Part shown: piece after piece, positions 23,547-36,700 of the stretch
How positions within the stretch are numbered: position 1 is the stretch's first letter
Layout of the letters: each line of letters begins with the position of its first letter
Source: Hippasteria phrygiana
Lineage: Eukaryota > Echinodermata > Asteroidea > Valvatida > Goniasteridae
Reading direction: 5' to 3'
Length of the DNA: 64,000 bases
Assembly (NCBI GenBank): GCA_037893225.1
Contig: JAZGUH010000541.1
Span: forward strand, 434,001-498,000
Program-made: the position numbers and the translations under genes
Notes under the pieces: model-generated
Databases searched by the model: none
Told to the model about the DNA's origin: nothing
Seen by the model: the letters and a program-made list of their open reading frames with translations, nothing else

Positions 23547-24749
23547 ATGCAGCCTGATTACGAATCCTTATACGCTACCAACATCACTGATGATTGGGCC
23601 AACTTTTCGATGATACCAACCCAGGCTGGGCAACTGATATACATCACCCCGTGGTTCTTCATCAAAGTCACTATCGGCACGTCGGTTCTACTCGTTACAT
23701 TATTGGGGAACATACTGGTGATCTACGTGTTTGCGACGAAACGGAAGCTGCGGACGTATACTCACTACTATCTGGTAGGGTTGGCCGTTGCAGACCTCAT
23801 CAGTGGGGGCATCATGCCCGCTCTGGAGAATGTATCGTGGATCACGGATACGTGGCCTTTTGGTGAGGCCCTATGTACCACCGGTGTTTACATCAACCAC
23901 ATATTCCTCCACGCGACTTTTCTGATGACTTTGACCATATGCGTGGACCGGTACCGAGCCTTAACCATGCCGCTGAAACACCTACGAGAGAAGACTCTCA
24001 GGCACGCACTTTTTATGATATCTTTATGCTACCTGGTACCGTTCTGTATCTGGACGCCTTTGATCATCATTTTGCCGTACAGCGGGGTAACGGACCGCAT
24101 ACTGCCTCCACTGTGCTACGGCTCGTACGGCAATCATTTCCAACTGCTGGTTTTCGCCATCGCCGTCATGTCCTGGATTCCTATGCTACTTACTATTCTC
24201 CTCTACATTTTCGTGTTTCGTGCCGTTCTACGCGGACGCCGTTACGAGAAATATGAGACGAGGGACAATCACCACGTCTCGGTCAACTCCGAGGTGGATG
24301 GGGCACCGAGACTAGTCCGGCAGCTACACGACGCCGGCTTGGGAAACGAGGAAGCGTTTGGGAAAGGCCAAGACGCGCAGAGCTTGGCAGATGACCCGGG
24401 GCAGGAGTCTCGGTCTTCAAACGCAACCAGAGTCTCGACGTCTAGGATAGTGCACGAGATCTCAAACAGGGGGTATCAAAATGGTCTGGAGAACGAAACA
24501 GCTTTCCATGACGTCGTTCGAAGCCAAGAGAGGAGAGCATCGTATTCCAGAGAGGACAAGACTGCATCCAAGACGCACTGCTCCTCCGTCGTTTCCTCTC
24601 GTTACCGAAGACGCCTGGCTAGCCTCCGAGCAACTCGCACTCTGACTTACATCCTAGTGGTCATGGTAGCTTCTGCACTACCTTGGTCTATCTTCGCCTT
24701 CTGGGGAGTCTTGAATCCTCGTACCGCGCCGGGAATTAGCCAGTTTAAG
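23547..24749 (+). CDS. GPCR exon 1: N-terminus to TM6 and third extracellular loop
   Basis: 401 codons starting MQPDYESLY. It ends just after FWGVLNPRTAPG at the donor GTAAAA; reading on into the intron gives a stop three codons later. The open intracellular loop is rich in charged residues and Ser, consistent with phosphorylation. Confidence 0.88.
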
Positions 24750-27700
24750 GTAAAAACGTGAGGGCCTAATTAATTAAACATAAAGACGAAAACAATCCCA
24801 ATTTTGATGTAGAATTAAGGTAGACAAAGTGTTTTACAACAAAATTACAAAATAATTTACAATTAACAAGGCGACAGTCCAGAAGCAATAATCTCGATCA
24901 AACTTGGACGTTAACACTGAGTATAATAATTTTAGAGCACTGGCGTTTTACAGATTAAACAATCAGTATTAGGCAAATGACTGACTGGTAAACGGTACCG
25001 TAGGGAATCCAAACCAACTCGTACATTTTTTCATCTAGTAGCAAGTAAATGCTTACTGAAGTACTTTTATCATTATTAGGCCATGTACACTCCCGTTTTT
25101 TGTGTCACCTGGTAGTACCTTACGGGGAACTACGGTAATCGTCAGCCAATCATGCAGATTCTGAAGTGCCGTGTGCAAGCTCAGATAGACTTCGGCGGGG
25201 TTTCATGCCGAGCTCAAGCCCACGGTGCCCCCGTCTGCCGCACTATTACATTGGTCGAGAGCCCGCCACTTGGGTGGTTTTAAACGGCTGATAAAACACC
25301 AACAGTTTAAAACACTTGTTCCGGTGTCCACGAAATTTAGACACCTATGAAATCTGGTTTCTTTACACTCGCGCTATATCGCGCGACCAGTCACTCTCCC
25401 AATTACGCAAGCTTAATACAACCGTTGCGTCTGTATTTAGAGTCCATAATTTTACACTACACCAGCACTGCTGCGTCAATTTCCATATATAAGTAAAATT
25501 TTAGCACTACTCGCCGAAGGCGAGGGTCATTATCAGCATCCAGGCTCCAAGGCAGTTTTAAACGTAATTGTTTAAAACTGACAGAGCATATATTTATTCC
25601 CTTATTTAAACTTGTCTGGGGAATCCAAAACAATACAGCTGCAACATTTGTTCTAAACAACAAAACATAAATAATACACACATTTTTAGGGCATTAATAC
25701 CTATTGCGGTCGAATCAAATGAACAAAAAGCTAGTGAAACAATATCCAATAAGACTTTTAAGACGCCGGTGGCAGCAGACATACCGGTCCTTTTTTTAAA
25801 GTTCCGAGCATGCTCACGACTGGTGAGAATACTTGAGAAGAACCGGTGTGTCTGCTGCCACCAGCGTCTCAAAAGTTTCCCATCACATCAACCATAGTTC
25901 GACACGGAACGCATAAAATCCTAGAAGCACGAAATTACCGAACAAGATTCCAATGAGTTGTCTAAGGGGCGTGGTCACATGCCATCGAGCGATAGGTAAA
26001 TTCTGATGACTCCAATTCTCGTTAACATATGAGATAATTATTTGTACAATAAGCTTAAATAGGTACATGTCTTGATCGCAGTGTTTACATACCGAAGTAC
26101 TGTGGCTAGCGCATCATACATCATGTGTAGGCCTACCTGCGAACAAACAGACCATGCAAATTTTCCATATGAATCAATTTGGTTCTAACGTGACTTTGAT
26201 TCAAATACCTATTGGAATTTGGAATTCTCTTAGTACAAACATCGTATACGATCGACACAGGTCTGAGAAATTCAGGCAAACCCTGACCAATATACATCTT
26301 TAGTACGGTTGAGCTTCAAAGTGAAGCTTTCTCCAACTACCTGCGGAATGTATTGGGCCTACAAAATAAACGTTAAGGAGCGGCTGGGTCCGGGTGAGGG
26401 AAGCTTAATAAGCCAACAGGTACGCAGATTCTTTTTGTGGCAACAGCTCTCTATAATATCTTGTAACCTCCTGTACAAAATGTCAACACCCAACTTAAGC
26501 TTTTAGCATAATTCTTTTCTCTATATGATATGCGATATAAATGTTCCAACTCTTCCATCTAATAGCTAAGCAACAGTGCATTAACCGATCCGCCCGCTAC
26601 TTTTTAACCAAACATTTGTCATGAATCGGCCGTATCACTGTAGATCATTACGGGGGTGTGTTGACGGTATAAACATGCTTTCCGGTCACAGTACGATTGC
26701 TGCGATATCGGTCCCCACGGTCATAACTGCAGATTTCATTGGCAGGGAAGGGTGAAATGTAGGTAGAACAAGCCGGTAGCCGCGGTTCAGAACCTATGTT
26801 AATATTTTATATTGACCCCATTTCACGGTCAATCCTATCCTATAAACATGTTAAAAAGTAGTATCAAGTAGAAATATCTCTTTTTGGTGTGAATGTGGGG
26901 CTCTGAGGAGGCATTTCCTGAAGACGAAGAGAGCATACTGTTCGAAACGCCCAGGTACACCGTTCTCCTAATAATACGTTCTCCTAATAATTCTACATGC
27001 TGTTACTGCAAACCTCTAACCATGCAAACATTCAAATCCTTCAAATGAACGTTTATTCCCAGGGGCGTTGTAGGCCATATTCGAAACAATTAAGACTTAT
27101 CGAAATATTCTATTGATATTCTATTAATATTCCATTCAAAATTTTCAATGTTTCAAAATTTCAAATTTTTTGTTTTCAATTTGTTTTTACCCACCCAGCC
27201 AACTTTTTACCAAGTCTTTTTTTTTTTTAAGTTAAGTCACAAGTAAATGTTTGCAATAACTTCCGAAATTCTTGAAGTTGCGTTTTCCCCAGGGCTTCGC
27301 AACGCGCAAGCTCTACCCAGCACTATGGGGCAGAGGGGTATACCTCCCTTTTGTCCCTATACCATTACACTCTCCAGACTATTGTTACCTAACACATCCC
27401 CCCTAGAGATCTGAAAAGAATTCCTGAGATTCCGGGAACACAATGACCAACACAAAAGAGGGGGGGGGGGGGGGGGGGTGGGGTTCCCTATGCTCATATG
27501 CGCGCAAGCAACGTGTATGGTTATTAGCACGGTTCCCGTCTGTGCTGCGGTATTTTAATTGATAGCAGGAGAGACGGGAACCAGTCTACAGTGCGAACTC
27601 GATCGGGTATATTTTAATGCATGACTTACGGAAAATTTAAATAGGTCTAGTATAGAATTTTACTCTCGATCTCAGACACCGTTATTTACATTTCAAATAC

Positions 27701-30700
27701 TCTAAAAATGTATTGTGATTATATACAAACGTTACTTCATCATTTGAATGTTTGAAGGACATTACATAAAGCATTTGCCAAGCGTTTTTGGCGAAAAAGA
27801 GGAATTCTTGCTATGCTCAAAGCAAAGACGATGGCAGTCGTTGTAAAATGATATTTCTTCCTTCGTGCTTTTATATCTGATCAATAATGTGCTGCCTGGT
27901 ACGGCAGTGAGTGTGCGAAATGCCAAAAAGCTATAAGACCAGTCTATGAAGTATAGAATAACCACTCTGTTGAACAACGGATGATACAACGTCTGTTACG
28001 GCCTATTATGTCCGGAGGCCCATTATGTCCGCACGCTTTTTCAGGCCCATTATGTCCGCCCCATTGTGTCCGCAGGCCCATTATGTCCGTCCCATTATGT
28101 CCGCAGGCCCAAATTATGTCCGCCCCATTATGTCCGCAGGCCCATTATGTCCGCCCCATTGTGTTCGCAGGCCCATTATGTCCGCAGGCCCATTATGTCC
28201 GCAGGCCCATTATGTCCGCCCCATTATGTCCGCAGGCCCATTATGTCCGCCCCATTGTGTCCGCAGGCCCATTATGTCCGCCCCATTGTGTCCGCAGGCC
28301 CATTATGTCCGCCCCATTGTGTCCGCAGGCCCATTATGTCTGCACCCTTAACGCAGGAGTATTAGTCCCAACTGCAGGTATTTCGATATTTCGTATTTGA
28401 GGGGTGCGCGTCTGTCGCAAATCCTTCATTTTCATGCACAAGTAAGTATATTGGTAGATATTTTATGTTTAAGATTATACTGTCCGTGCTCTTTGAGGAT
28501 GTTTAACTCTGAGATGTTTTAATTTTTTAATTTTAAATACTCATTTGTTTTTAAGGAGACATTGAACGGAAAGAAATCCTCAAGTTCAGTTATCAAATAT
28601 TGGTTTTCCCGCAAATTAAAAAAAAAAAATCATTTAAATTCCAAAACAGTTAACTTCAATTTCGTCTCAAAAATTGCTGACCTTGCACATCCCATGTTCA
28701 ATTTCGTCTTTGGTCGCAATCGCTCATGTTCGCACTTTGTCCAAACAATTTCATACATTTGCCATACATTTTTCTGTGAAAGACAATTCAATTTCGTCTT
28801 CTGCAGTTGCCGGAATATGCAAGGTCATACATTTTTGAGACATAGTTGAAGTTAACCGTTTAGGAATTTAAATGAAAACAGTTTTAAAATGTGCGGGAAA
28901 ACCTATATTTACTTTACAAATGTCGAATTATGTCCGGCCTGACAATAATAACTGTTACCAAGGGTCGATCTGCTATGCGTTAAAGGCGCGAAAGCACCCA
29001 ATACAAAACTTTATTTGTATTCAGAGGGTTGCAGATGCTCAAAATAAAAGTTGTTTTATTGAAATAAAATATAAAATTTCGAAATCCGTTGCAAGATTTT
29101 TTTTTGAAAAAGTATGTTTTTCTAAGATTTCTAAGATTTTTGGAAATCGGGGGTATTGCAGGGGTCTGCGGCATCCGTGTGTAGCAGTCACATATTTGGC
29201 GGGGCCCGCGCGGTGCCCCTTGAAGTTTTCTCGACTCCAATCGCGAGGTGCCCGTGTGAAAGCCGCAAGGGTACCGCAGGATAATCCTGCGGACGCCGCC
29301 CGAAAAAAACACGGCTGAGAGGGCGCCGCACCAGGTCCGCAAGGGAATCTTGGACGCCGCGCGGCAGTCAGACGGGAGTCGTACGGGAGCCGTGAGATAC
29401 CCGTACGATTTGTATACATCGTACGGGGCTCGTTAGTGACTCGCACGGACATCGGAAGATAGTCGTACGATAATCTTGGAAATAGTACGCGTGCCGTACG
29501 ATTTGATTGGCCCGAAATTCCGTCCCAAAATCGTACGGCATTCGTACGAATGCTGCAGCGTCCGTGCTGTGCCCGTGCTGTGCCCGTGCGGTGCCCGTGC
29601 GGTGCCCGTGCGGTGCCCGTGCGGTGCCCGTGCGGTGCCCGTGCGGTGCCCGTGCGGTGCCCGTGCGGTGCCCGTGCGGTGCCCGTGCGGTGCCCGTGCG
29701 GTGCCCGTGCGGTGCCCGTGCGGTGCCCGTGCGGTGCCCGTGCGGTGCCCGTGCGGTGCCCGTGCGGTGCCCGTGCGGTGCCCGTGCGGTGCCCGTGCGG
29801 TGCCCGTGCGGTGCCCGTGCGGTGCCCGTGCGGTGCCCGTGCGGTGCCCGTGCGGTGCCCGTGCGGTGCCCGTGCGGTGCCCGTGCGGTGCCCGTGCGGT
29901 GCCCGTGCGGTGCCCGTGCGGTGCCCGTGCGGTGCCCGTGCGGTGCCCGTGCGGTGCCCGTGCGGTGCCCCTGCGGTGCCCCTGCGGTGCCCCTGCGGTG
30001 CCCCTGCGGTGCCCCTGCGGTGCCCCTGCGGTGCCCCTGCGGTGCCCCTGCGGTGCCCCTGCGGTGCCCCTGCGGTGCCCCTGCGGTGCCCCTGCGGTGC
30101 CCCTGCGGTGCCCCTGCGGTGCCCCTGCGGTGCCCCTGCGGTGCCCCTGCGGTGCCCCTGCGGTGCCCCTGCGGTGCCCCTGCGGTGCCCCTGCGATGCT
30201 GTCTACGACGCGTCTTTGGGCTTACGGCCAGCAAAAATTTCTACGAGACATCGGGAACTTTTAACCCCGTGCTAATAGCTCCCGATGCGCCCTACGGCGA
30301 GGAAAGAACGCCAAGGCGCCCACAGGATAGCCCCGGCACCCTTGCGGACGCCTTAAGATTTTGACAATTTTCCACGAAATTTGGGCTTGTATACGGGCGC
30401 CTTATTCCGAATAGATGGATATGTGACTGAGCTTATGTTGGTGGTCGGTAGGTGGGTAGGTGGGTGCGTGCACAGTTTACTCGGGTGTATATGTTACCAT
30501 GCCACGCGTGTATCACGGCTTTGCTATGAGTCGGGAACCGGTGTTTTCGTAACACTGATGCGCATGCGCAATCTGCATATTAGATTACGTCCCATTGCAT
30601 TGCAAAATTCGCGGTTGTACGGTTTGTGGACCGAGTGAAGTTTTAACGCGTATTCCCGCAGTGGGCTGTACAACTTGGTACTTGTTAAAATATTGAAATG

Positions 30701-33700
30701 ACTAAAAACAAATAATTTTGAACTAGTTTGTCATGTTGGGTGGATAGGTGGTGGTAAGTCATCCCTTTTAACTCTGTAGAAATCATCTTTTATTTCGTTT
30801 TATTATTTTCATAATGAATTAAGCTCTATGTCACGGTACAGAAAAGTGGTTTTCTCTGGTATGACATACACACAGTCGTACTTTCCCTATACTACCGAGG
30901 ACAATGCTTTGTGTTTCTTATTGTTTCTTTAATATAACCCAACCCTATAGACTAAGCACTATTTTTACGTCCGAGGACCGATTTTAACAAAAGACCGACT
31001 TCCGAGAACAAGAAAAGTATCTTTGTATTTTCTTTCTCCTCTTGTCCTCGAACGTATGTACAGAACCTGTTATGTGCACAGGTATCCGTACATGCAAATG
31101 CACAGTGTACTCATTCATACATGTACTATGTCGTCAACATAGTGTGTACTCCTAAAGGGCTTAATGCCAATATAGGCCAGAACAAGAAAGCAACTAAATA
31201 TAAAGGAAGTGAGAACCAAACTTTATTGTTTGGTGCAAACTAAATTTACATTATGTATCTTTAAACTGTTAAAATTTGAAAACTGACGGTCTGGAAAATC
31301 TGGAAATGTTGGTGATTTTTCTCATTGGACCTTATTTGTCCCATCTGTAAATATGCTGATAGCTCTTCAAACAAATTGAGGTTTGCTTACGGGGACTAAG
31401 ATGTGATGCAGCCTCAAATTTAGTGTAAAAAGAAATTTCTGATATTATGTGTGGATATAAGGGGTGGGGGTGGGAGTGGGGGTTAAGAATTAATCTGTTT
31501 TTAAATGTTTCAAGCCAAATTGTGGTTTTGACAATTTTGGTGATTTGACATGATATGCATGTATTATGTGTAAATGTAAAGTATGTCTTTTAAAAATATC
31601 ATCTAACCATGAAGGAAACAAGAAAACAAACTGAATTTACAATAGCTGAAGATATGTAAGTTTCAGTCACGTGGGTAGTGGCCTATTGGGTCATCTGGCC
31701 ATCAGAAGGGGGGGGGGTCATTTTAGCATTTTTTTCTGTGGACCTATCTTCAGACCCTGACCACGCCCCCCAAAGGGGTGCGATTGGTCCGTCCTTGCTA
31801 AGAAGCAAACACATGCATCTAGTTTTTGCCCTTCATTTCTAATTGGGATCGCGAAGCGCGAAGTATGCCGTGGGGTCCGGGGCCCGATAAGGGCCCCGGA
31901 AAATATTTGGATTCTGGATGCTCCGTGGTGCAATCTGAGGCGTTTTCTGGCCACTTTCACCTGACTTTTCTTTAGCAGAAGTTGTTAAGATTATATGGAG
32001 AATATATATATCATGATTTTAGCCATTATTTTTTGCCATAATTTTTTCCCTATTTGTGTACCAATTTCAACGATCAAAAAAATAATACATCGTTCCATTA
32101 CTGGACATGAACAAATATGGCACTAAATATTATATTTATTGAAAGAAAATTGTGCCTTTAGGCCACTCAAAAAGGATTTGGGCACATTTTGTATGTCATT
32201 CAGTCAAGTGATCAATTGTTTGCTGCTGGTCGTGGCCATTTAACCTGTAATAAACTCCCCACAAGGGGATTAGATGTTGAGATGGAGAGAGTTGAAATCC
32301 CCAGGCTCCAGGAAATATTCCGGTTTTCTCTTAAAAGATGGTTTCGATCAGTTCTATGACATGATTCATAATCTTTTTTCTTTTTATAGCATTTTTAGTA
32401 TTATAGTTTTTGAAGTATGCCAAAATGTAGACACAGCAGATGTTTAATATCGGCGCCTGTATTTTATTAAGGAGGTTGTGCTCCCTCGGCCCCTCCCCCC
32501 TTTTTTTGGACTCAATTTACCAGGGGGAACGTGCCCCCGCGGCGCCCCACCCCCCGGATCCGCGCCTGCAAATAAATAGTGACCCGAAGCGGAGCGAGCG
32601 AAGCGAGCTGATTGAGCGAAGCGAGCTGAGCGAGCGAAGCGAGTGGATCGATAGAAGCGAGCGGAGCAAGCGAAGCGAGCGGATCGATAGACGGCGAGAT
32701 ACTAACTCGCCGCGGGGAGATACTAACTCGCCGCGGCGAGATATTAACTCGCCGCGGCGAGAAGCGAGCGAAGCGAGCGAAGCGAACGGAGCGAGTGAAG
32801 CGAGCGAAGCGAGTGGAGCGTCTAACGGCGTGGGGCCGGGGCCCGCTGTAACGCATGCCTGGAATGCTATGCGTAACAAAGGTTTCTTTTTCTTTAAGAC
32901 AGAATGTGGAAAAAAAAGAAACTAAAATGTCAGCTGCTTAAAACTGCTTAAAGCATATTGGGGTGGCACTGCCACCCGAATACGCTCCACAAGTTTATTT
33001 TGGGGTGGCAACTGCAACCCCTGCCACCCCTGTTCCGCCGCCCTTGATTAGGCTACCAGTGTTTGAATTCAAGTTAACTTATAACAGATTTACGACTTCT
33101 TTTCGCGTTAATCGAGTACATACGTTCGTTCTCACGGAGGACGCCATCTTGAAATACCGAATCAGGTTTCGCGCAGGCAAGGATTCACCGTTTTTTTCCA
33201 AACTAGTTGGGACTCTTCGGTCGGATTATTAATATTAATAAGAAGGAAATAGACTTTTGTTATCCCCACGTGACCAAGATGTCGCCAACCAAGATAAAGA
33301 ACCAGCAGAGGTGTGTCATCACGGCTACGATAAGCTGATGACGCACATGGCAGCGCACACTGTTTGGGCTTGTTTCGGCAACTGAAAACTAGTTCTATCC
33401 AATGGAACACCAGTGTTAAGTTCTGGCCCCTAACTTCGTATAAGTGCGATGTTGTTATAAGTTACATACACCACACCTACCTGTGCAGTCAAGCATAATA
33501 GCACAAGAGTAGGGCCTAACAATTAAAAGGTTGCAGTACATCCAATCTTACCATAAAACATGAGGCCATAGGAAAACACAATCTATGCTTTTTTCTAACG
33601 AAACGTATGAATTTGTGGGGGCTGGGCGGAGGGGTACATTTTGGCGGAATTGAGGAGGGAACACAGCGGCACAACTACAGTCCAGTTTGCAGGGGGATGT

Positions 33701-36700
33701 TCGGGGAACCCGGGGGTGCACAATTTTTTCTAGGGAGCACTTCAGGGAGAAAACACAATAGGCTCATATTTTTGGTTTACAAGTTCTATTGCCAGCGGGG
33801 GTGGGGGGCACACAGGCCTCGGCTGGGGGGAACGTGCCCCCCCCCCCCCCCCTTCACCGTAATCACGCAACCGATGGACCTCATAACGAACCAATGAGAA
33901 GGATCGTTGGGCTAATACTCTCATTAAAAAAATATTCAATTTCGAGCAACACTGAAACCAAATAGCTACGAAAGGCGGAATTTCCTGATGTGTTGTGCAG
34001 TATTGGGGTATGGCAACACACTTTGCAAACGTGTTTGCTCAAATAATAGCCATTACTTTATTTCAAACATATATTTCTTTAATGATGCATTTACGGAACA
34101 TTTCGCAATACGGAAATTAATTCTGACTGCACCCATAAACGGCCCAAATAAGCTAAACTGGAAATATAAATATGACTGCAGCGCATGTGAAGTAGGCCGC
34201 CCCATAGAAGGTACCAGAATATATTAAACGCTTTGATGAGCTATCTGATCAGTGAAACTACACACAATAGCAGAATGTAAAGAGCACCAGACATCATGGG
34301 ATAAAAGTTTTGAGGCAGTGCTAGCCATGTGGCAACCTGTACCTTATTAGTCACAGTTAAATGAATTTGGGTATAAACATGTATTTGTGTTGTATTTCAA
34401 TCCGCTAGCTAAAGTTTAAATAATTTATCTTCTGAGGGGCTAAAGAGTTGTCGCTCCCTCCAATGTTGCTACAGCGCTAGCTATAATGTCCTTATTCGCT
34501 GGAAATACACGAAGGGGCAAAAACGTGGGTACGCTCTTCAAGCCCGACGCATGTGACACGTTAAAGAGCAACTAAAACGCCGATTACAATTTTGACTTTT
34601 TGGACTTATCCCCAAAACTAATATAACAAGTTTCATAAGTCTGAAAAAAACAAAAAATTGTTTTTGAGCCTTTTCCTCCTTCTGAGCCACTTTGACTCGA
34701 TTCAGAAAAGGGCCGAGGTCATTTGATCTTCGAGTCTGCAAGGGAGAAGTACCGTGACGATTTCCAAGATGGCGACGAGACAAACGACTCTTCAACAAAG
34801 CTAAGTACCCAATTTTCTTGTAATTTCTCATTAAAATCCCGTAGGTCCACACAAACAGCGGCCGATGACATCAAGGAACTATGTCTCTACATTTTTGGTC
34901 ATCGGAACAGTTTTCCTAGGTCTTGTTTAAGTTCAGCTTGTCAGGTTAAACCGAAGCCAACAAAGCGCACTGTGGATCGAGATTTAACAGGTGCTATAGC
35001 CCTCGATCCAGTATCTGAACCCACCCTACAGGTTATTTATAAAGCCATCCTACAGGTTCAGAATGACATAAATGTACTTGATCAGAAATTCTCAGACCAA
35101 ATTGCAACACTTTCTGGCCAGATTTTTTTATCTTCTTCTTCCCAAAGGGAGACAATTGACCACTTGAAGAAGGAATGTGATGCTCTCCATTCTACCATTG
35201 ATATGCTGATGAGCCCTTCTTCTCGTGAAGCCGATGCCCATTCGAAACGCCAGCCCTGTGCCCTGAGCCGGAACAGCCCGAGTACCACCATGGGTTTAGC
35301 CAGTCCAGCGGTATCAACCAGCAACCGCTTTGCTGCATTGGCGACGGAGGATGTCGATCCGGCTAACATCGAAAACAGCTTTGATGATTCCCGGACCGAA
35401 GCCGAGTTCCTGATTGACTCTTACTACGAAGCCATGCAGCCCAAAGTCCAGCCCGGCAAGGAACAGGGGTCCTGTACTCCACCAAACAAGCCCTGTCCCT
35501 CAAAAAGCAAGGCCTCTTTTCAAGAGCAGCTCGAACAATACCGGGAAAAGCACAAGAAACTGACCACTACAAAGCAGAAACCGACACCTACCATGAAAAA
35601 TCGGCCACCCATACCTAGCGAACACAACCATGCAGATATCCTAATAATCGGTGACTCAATGATCAAACGGCTACAACCCAGGAGATTGAGCAGGCAAAAG
35701 AAAGTGATGTGCCATACCATGCGTGGAGCAAAAATCGAAGATCTTGCTCCTAACGCCATACAGCTGTCGGCCAAGCACGACGTCTCTGGAGTAATCCTTC
35801 ATGTTGGGACCAATAATACTTCTGACAACCCAGAGACTATTGCTGCAAAGATCACTTCCCTTGGTGAATCACTACAACCAAGATCAGTAACAATCTCGTC
35901 GATTATACATCGCAAAAACCAAACAGTGCCAAAACGCAAGAAGGTAGATGACTCTAATAATCTGCTTAGGTCAATAGCAAGACAAAATAACTGGGGCTTC
36001 ATTGACAATGGCAACATAAACCCAAATCACCTTGTGTCGGATGGCGTGCACCTCAACTCGACAGGAGTGCGTCTACTTGCCATGAACATTATCCAACACG
36101 TCGCAGGACCGCATAAGACCACTGCTAGCCGCATCACACACCAGAGGACCCCGTTCGGCAAGACCTTGTACTCTGATGTCGTGAAGGAGCGGGCTGCAGC
36201 GAATCGTGATGTCCCGACGGGTTTTCAAATGGCAAATCAGTACTACCCACACCCGTATCAAAAACAGCATCCAACCCATCTCCGTCAGCCACTAACCCAG
36301 ACACACTATCGAGGCCAGGAATGGAACCAATACCTAAAAACGGTCAGAGAGCTGCTCAATCCACAAGGCAAAAATCTACGATAGACTTAACAGATGGCGT
36401 TATCTACAACCGAAGCTCCGGAGGATTCTCTTTCGCCCATCTTAATGTGAGAAGTTTAATAAACAAATTTGACCAATTCAAAATTGTAATGTCTACAAAT
36501 CCATTCGATATCATCTGTCTAAATGAAACTTTCTGCAATGCCTCAATCTCCGACGATGAAATCACATTACCAAATTTTTCCATTGTCAGAAAAGACAGGA
36601 ACCGACATGGTGGTGGGGTTGCCATGTACATCCGAAACAATTTAACTTTCACTCGTCGTGAGGATCTTGAAACAGATGATGTCGAGTGCATATGGGTTGA

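Noticed and set aside
27996..28345. CRISPR-like array
   Set aside because: Units are contiguous with no unique spacers, and the DNA is from an animal.
27981..28400. Frames of about 100-139 codons through the cccattatgtccgc repeat
   Set aside because: Product of the minisatellite; all three forward frames are open.
29368..30364. Long frames of 240-288 codons on both strands with CPCGARAVPVR-type or APQGHRRGT-type repeats
   Set aside because: They arise because an 11-bp unit without stops keeps several frames open; no start context, domain or splice evidence supports a protein.
32440..32925. 161-codon frame with SERSELSERSEW repeats and overlapping reverse frames
   Set aside because: Simple-sequence translation with stop-free frames on both strands.
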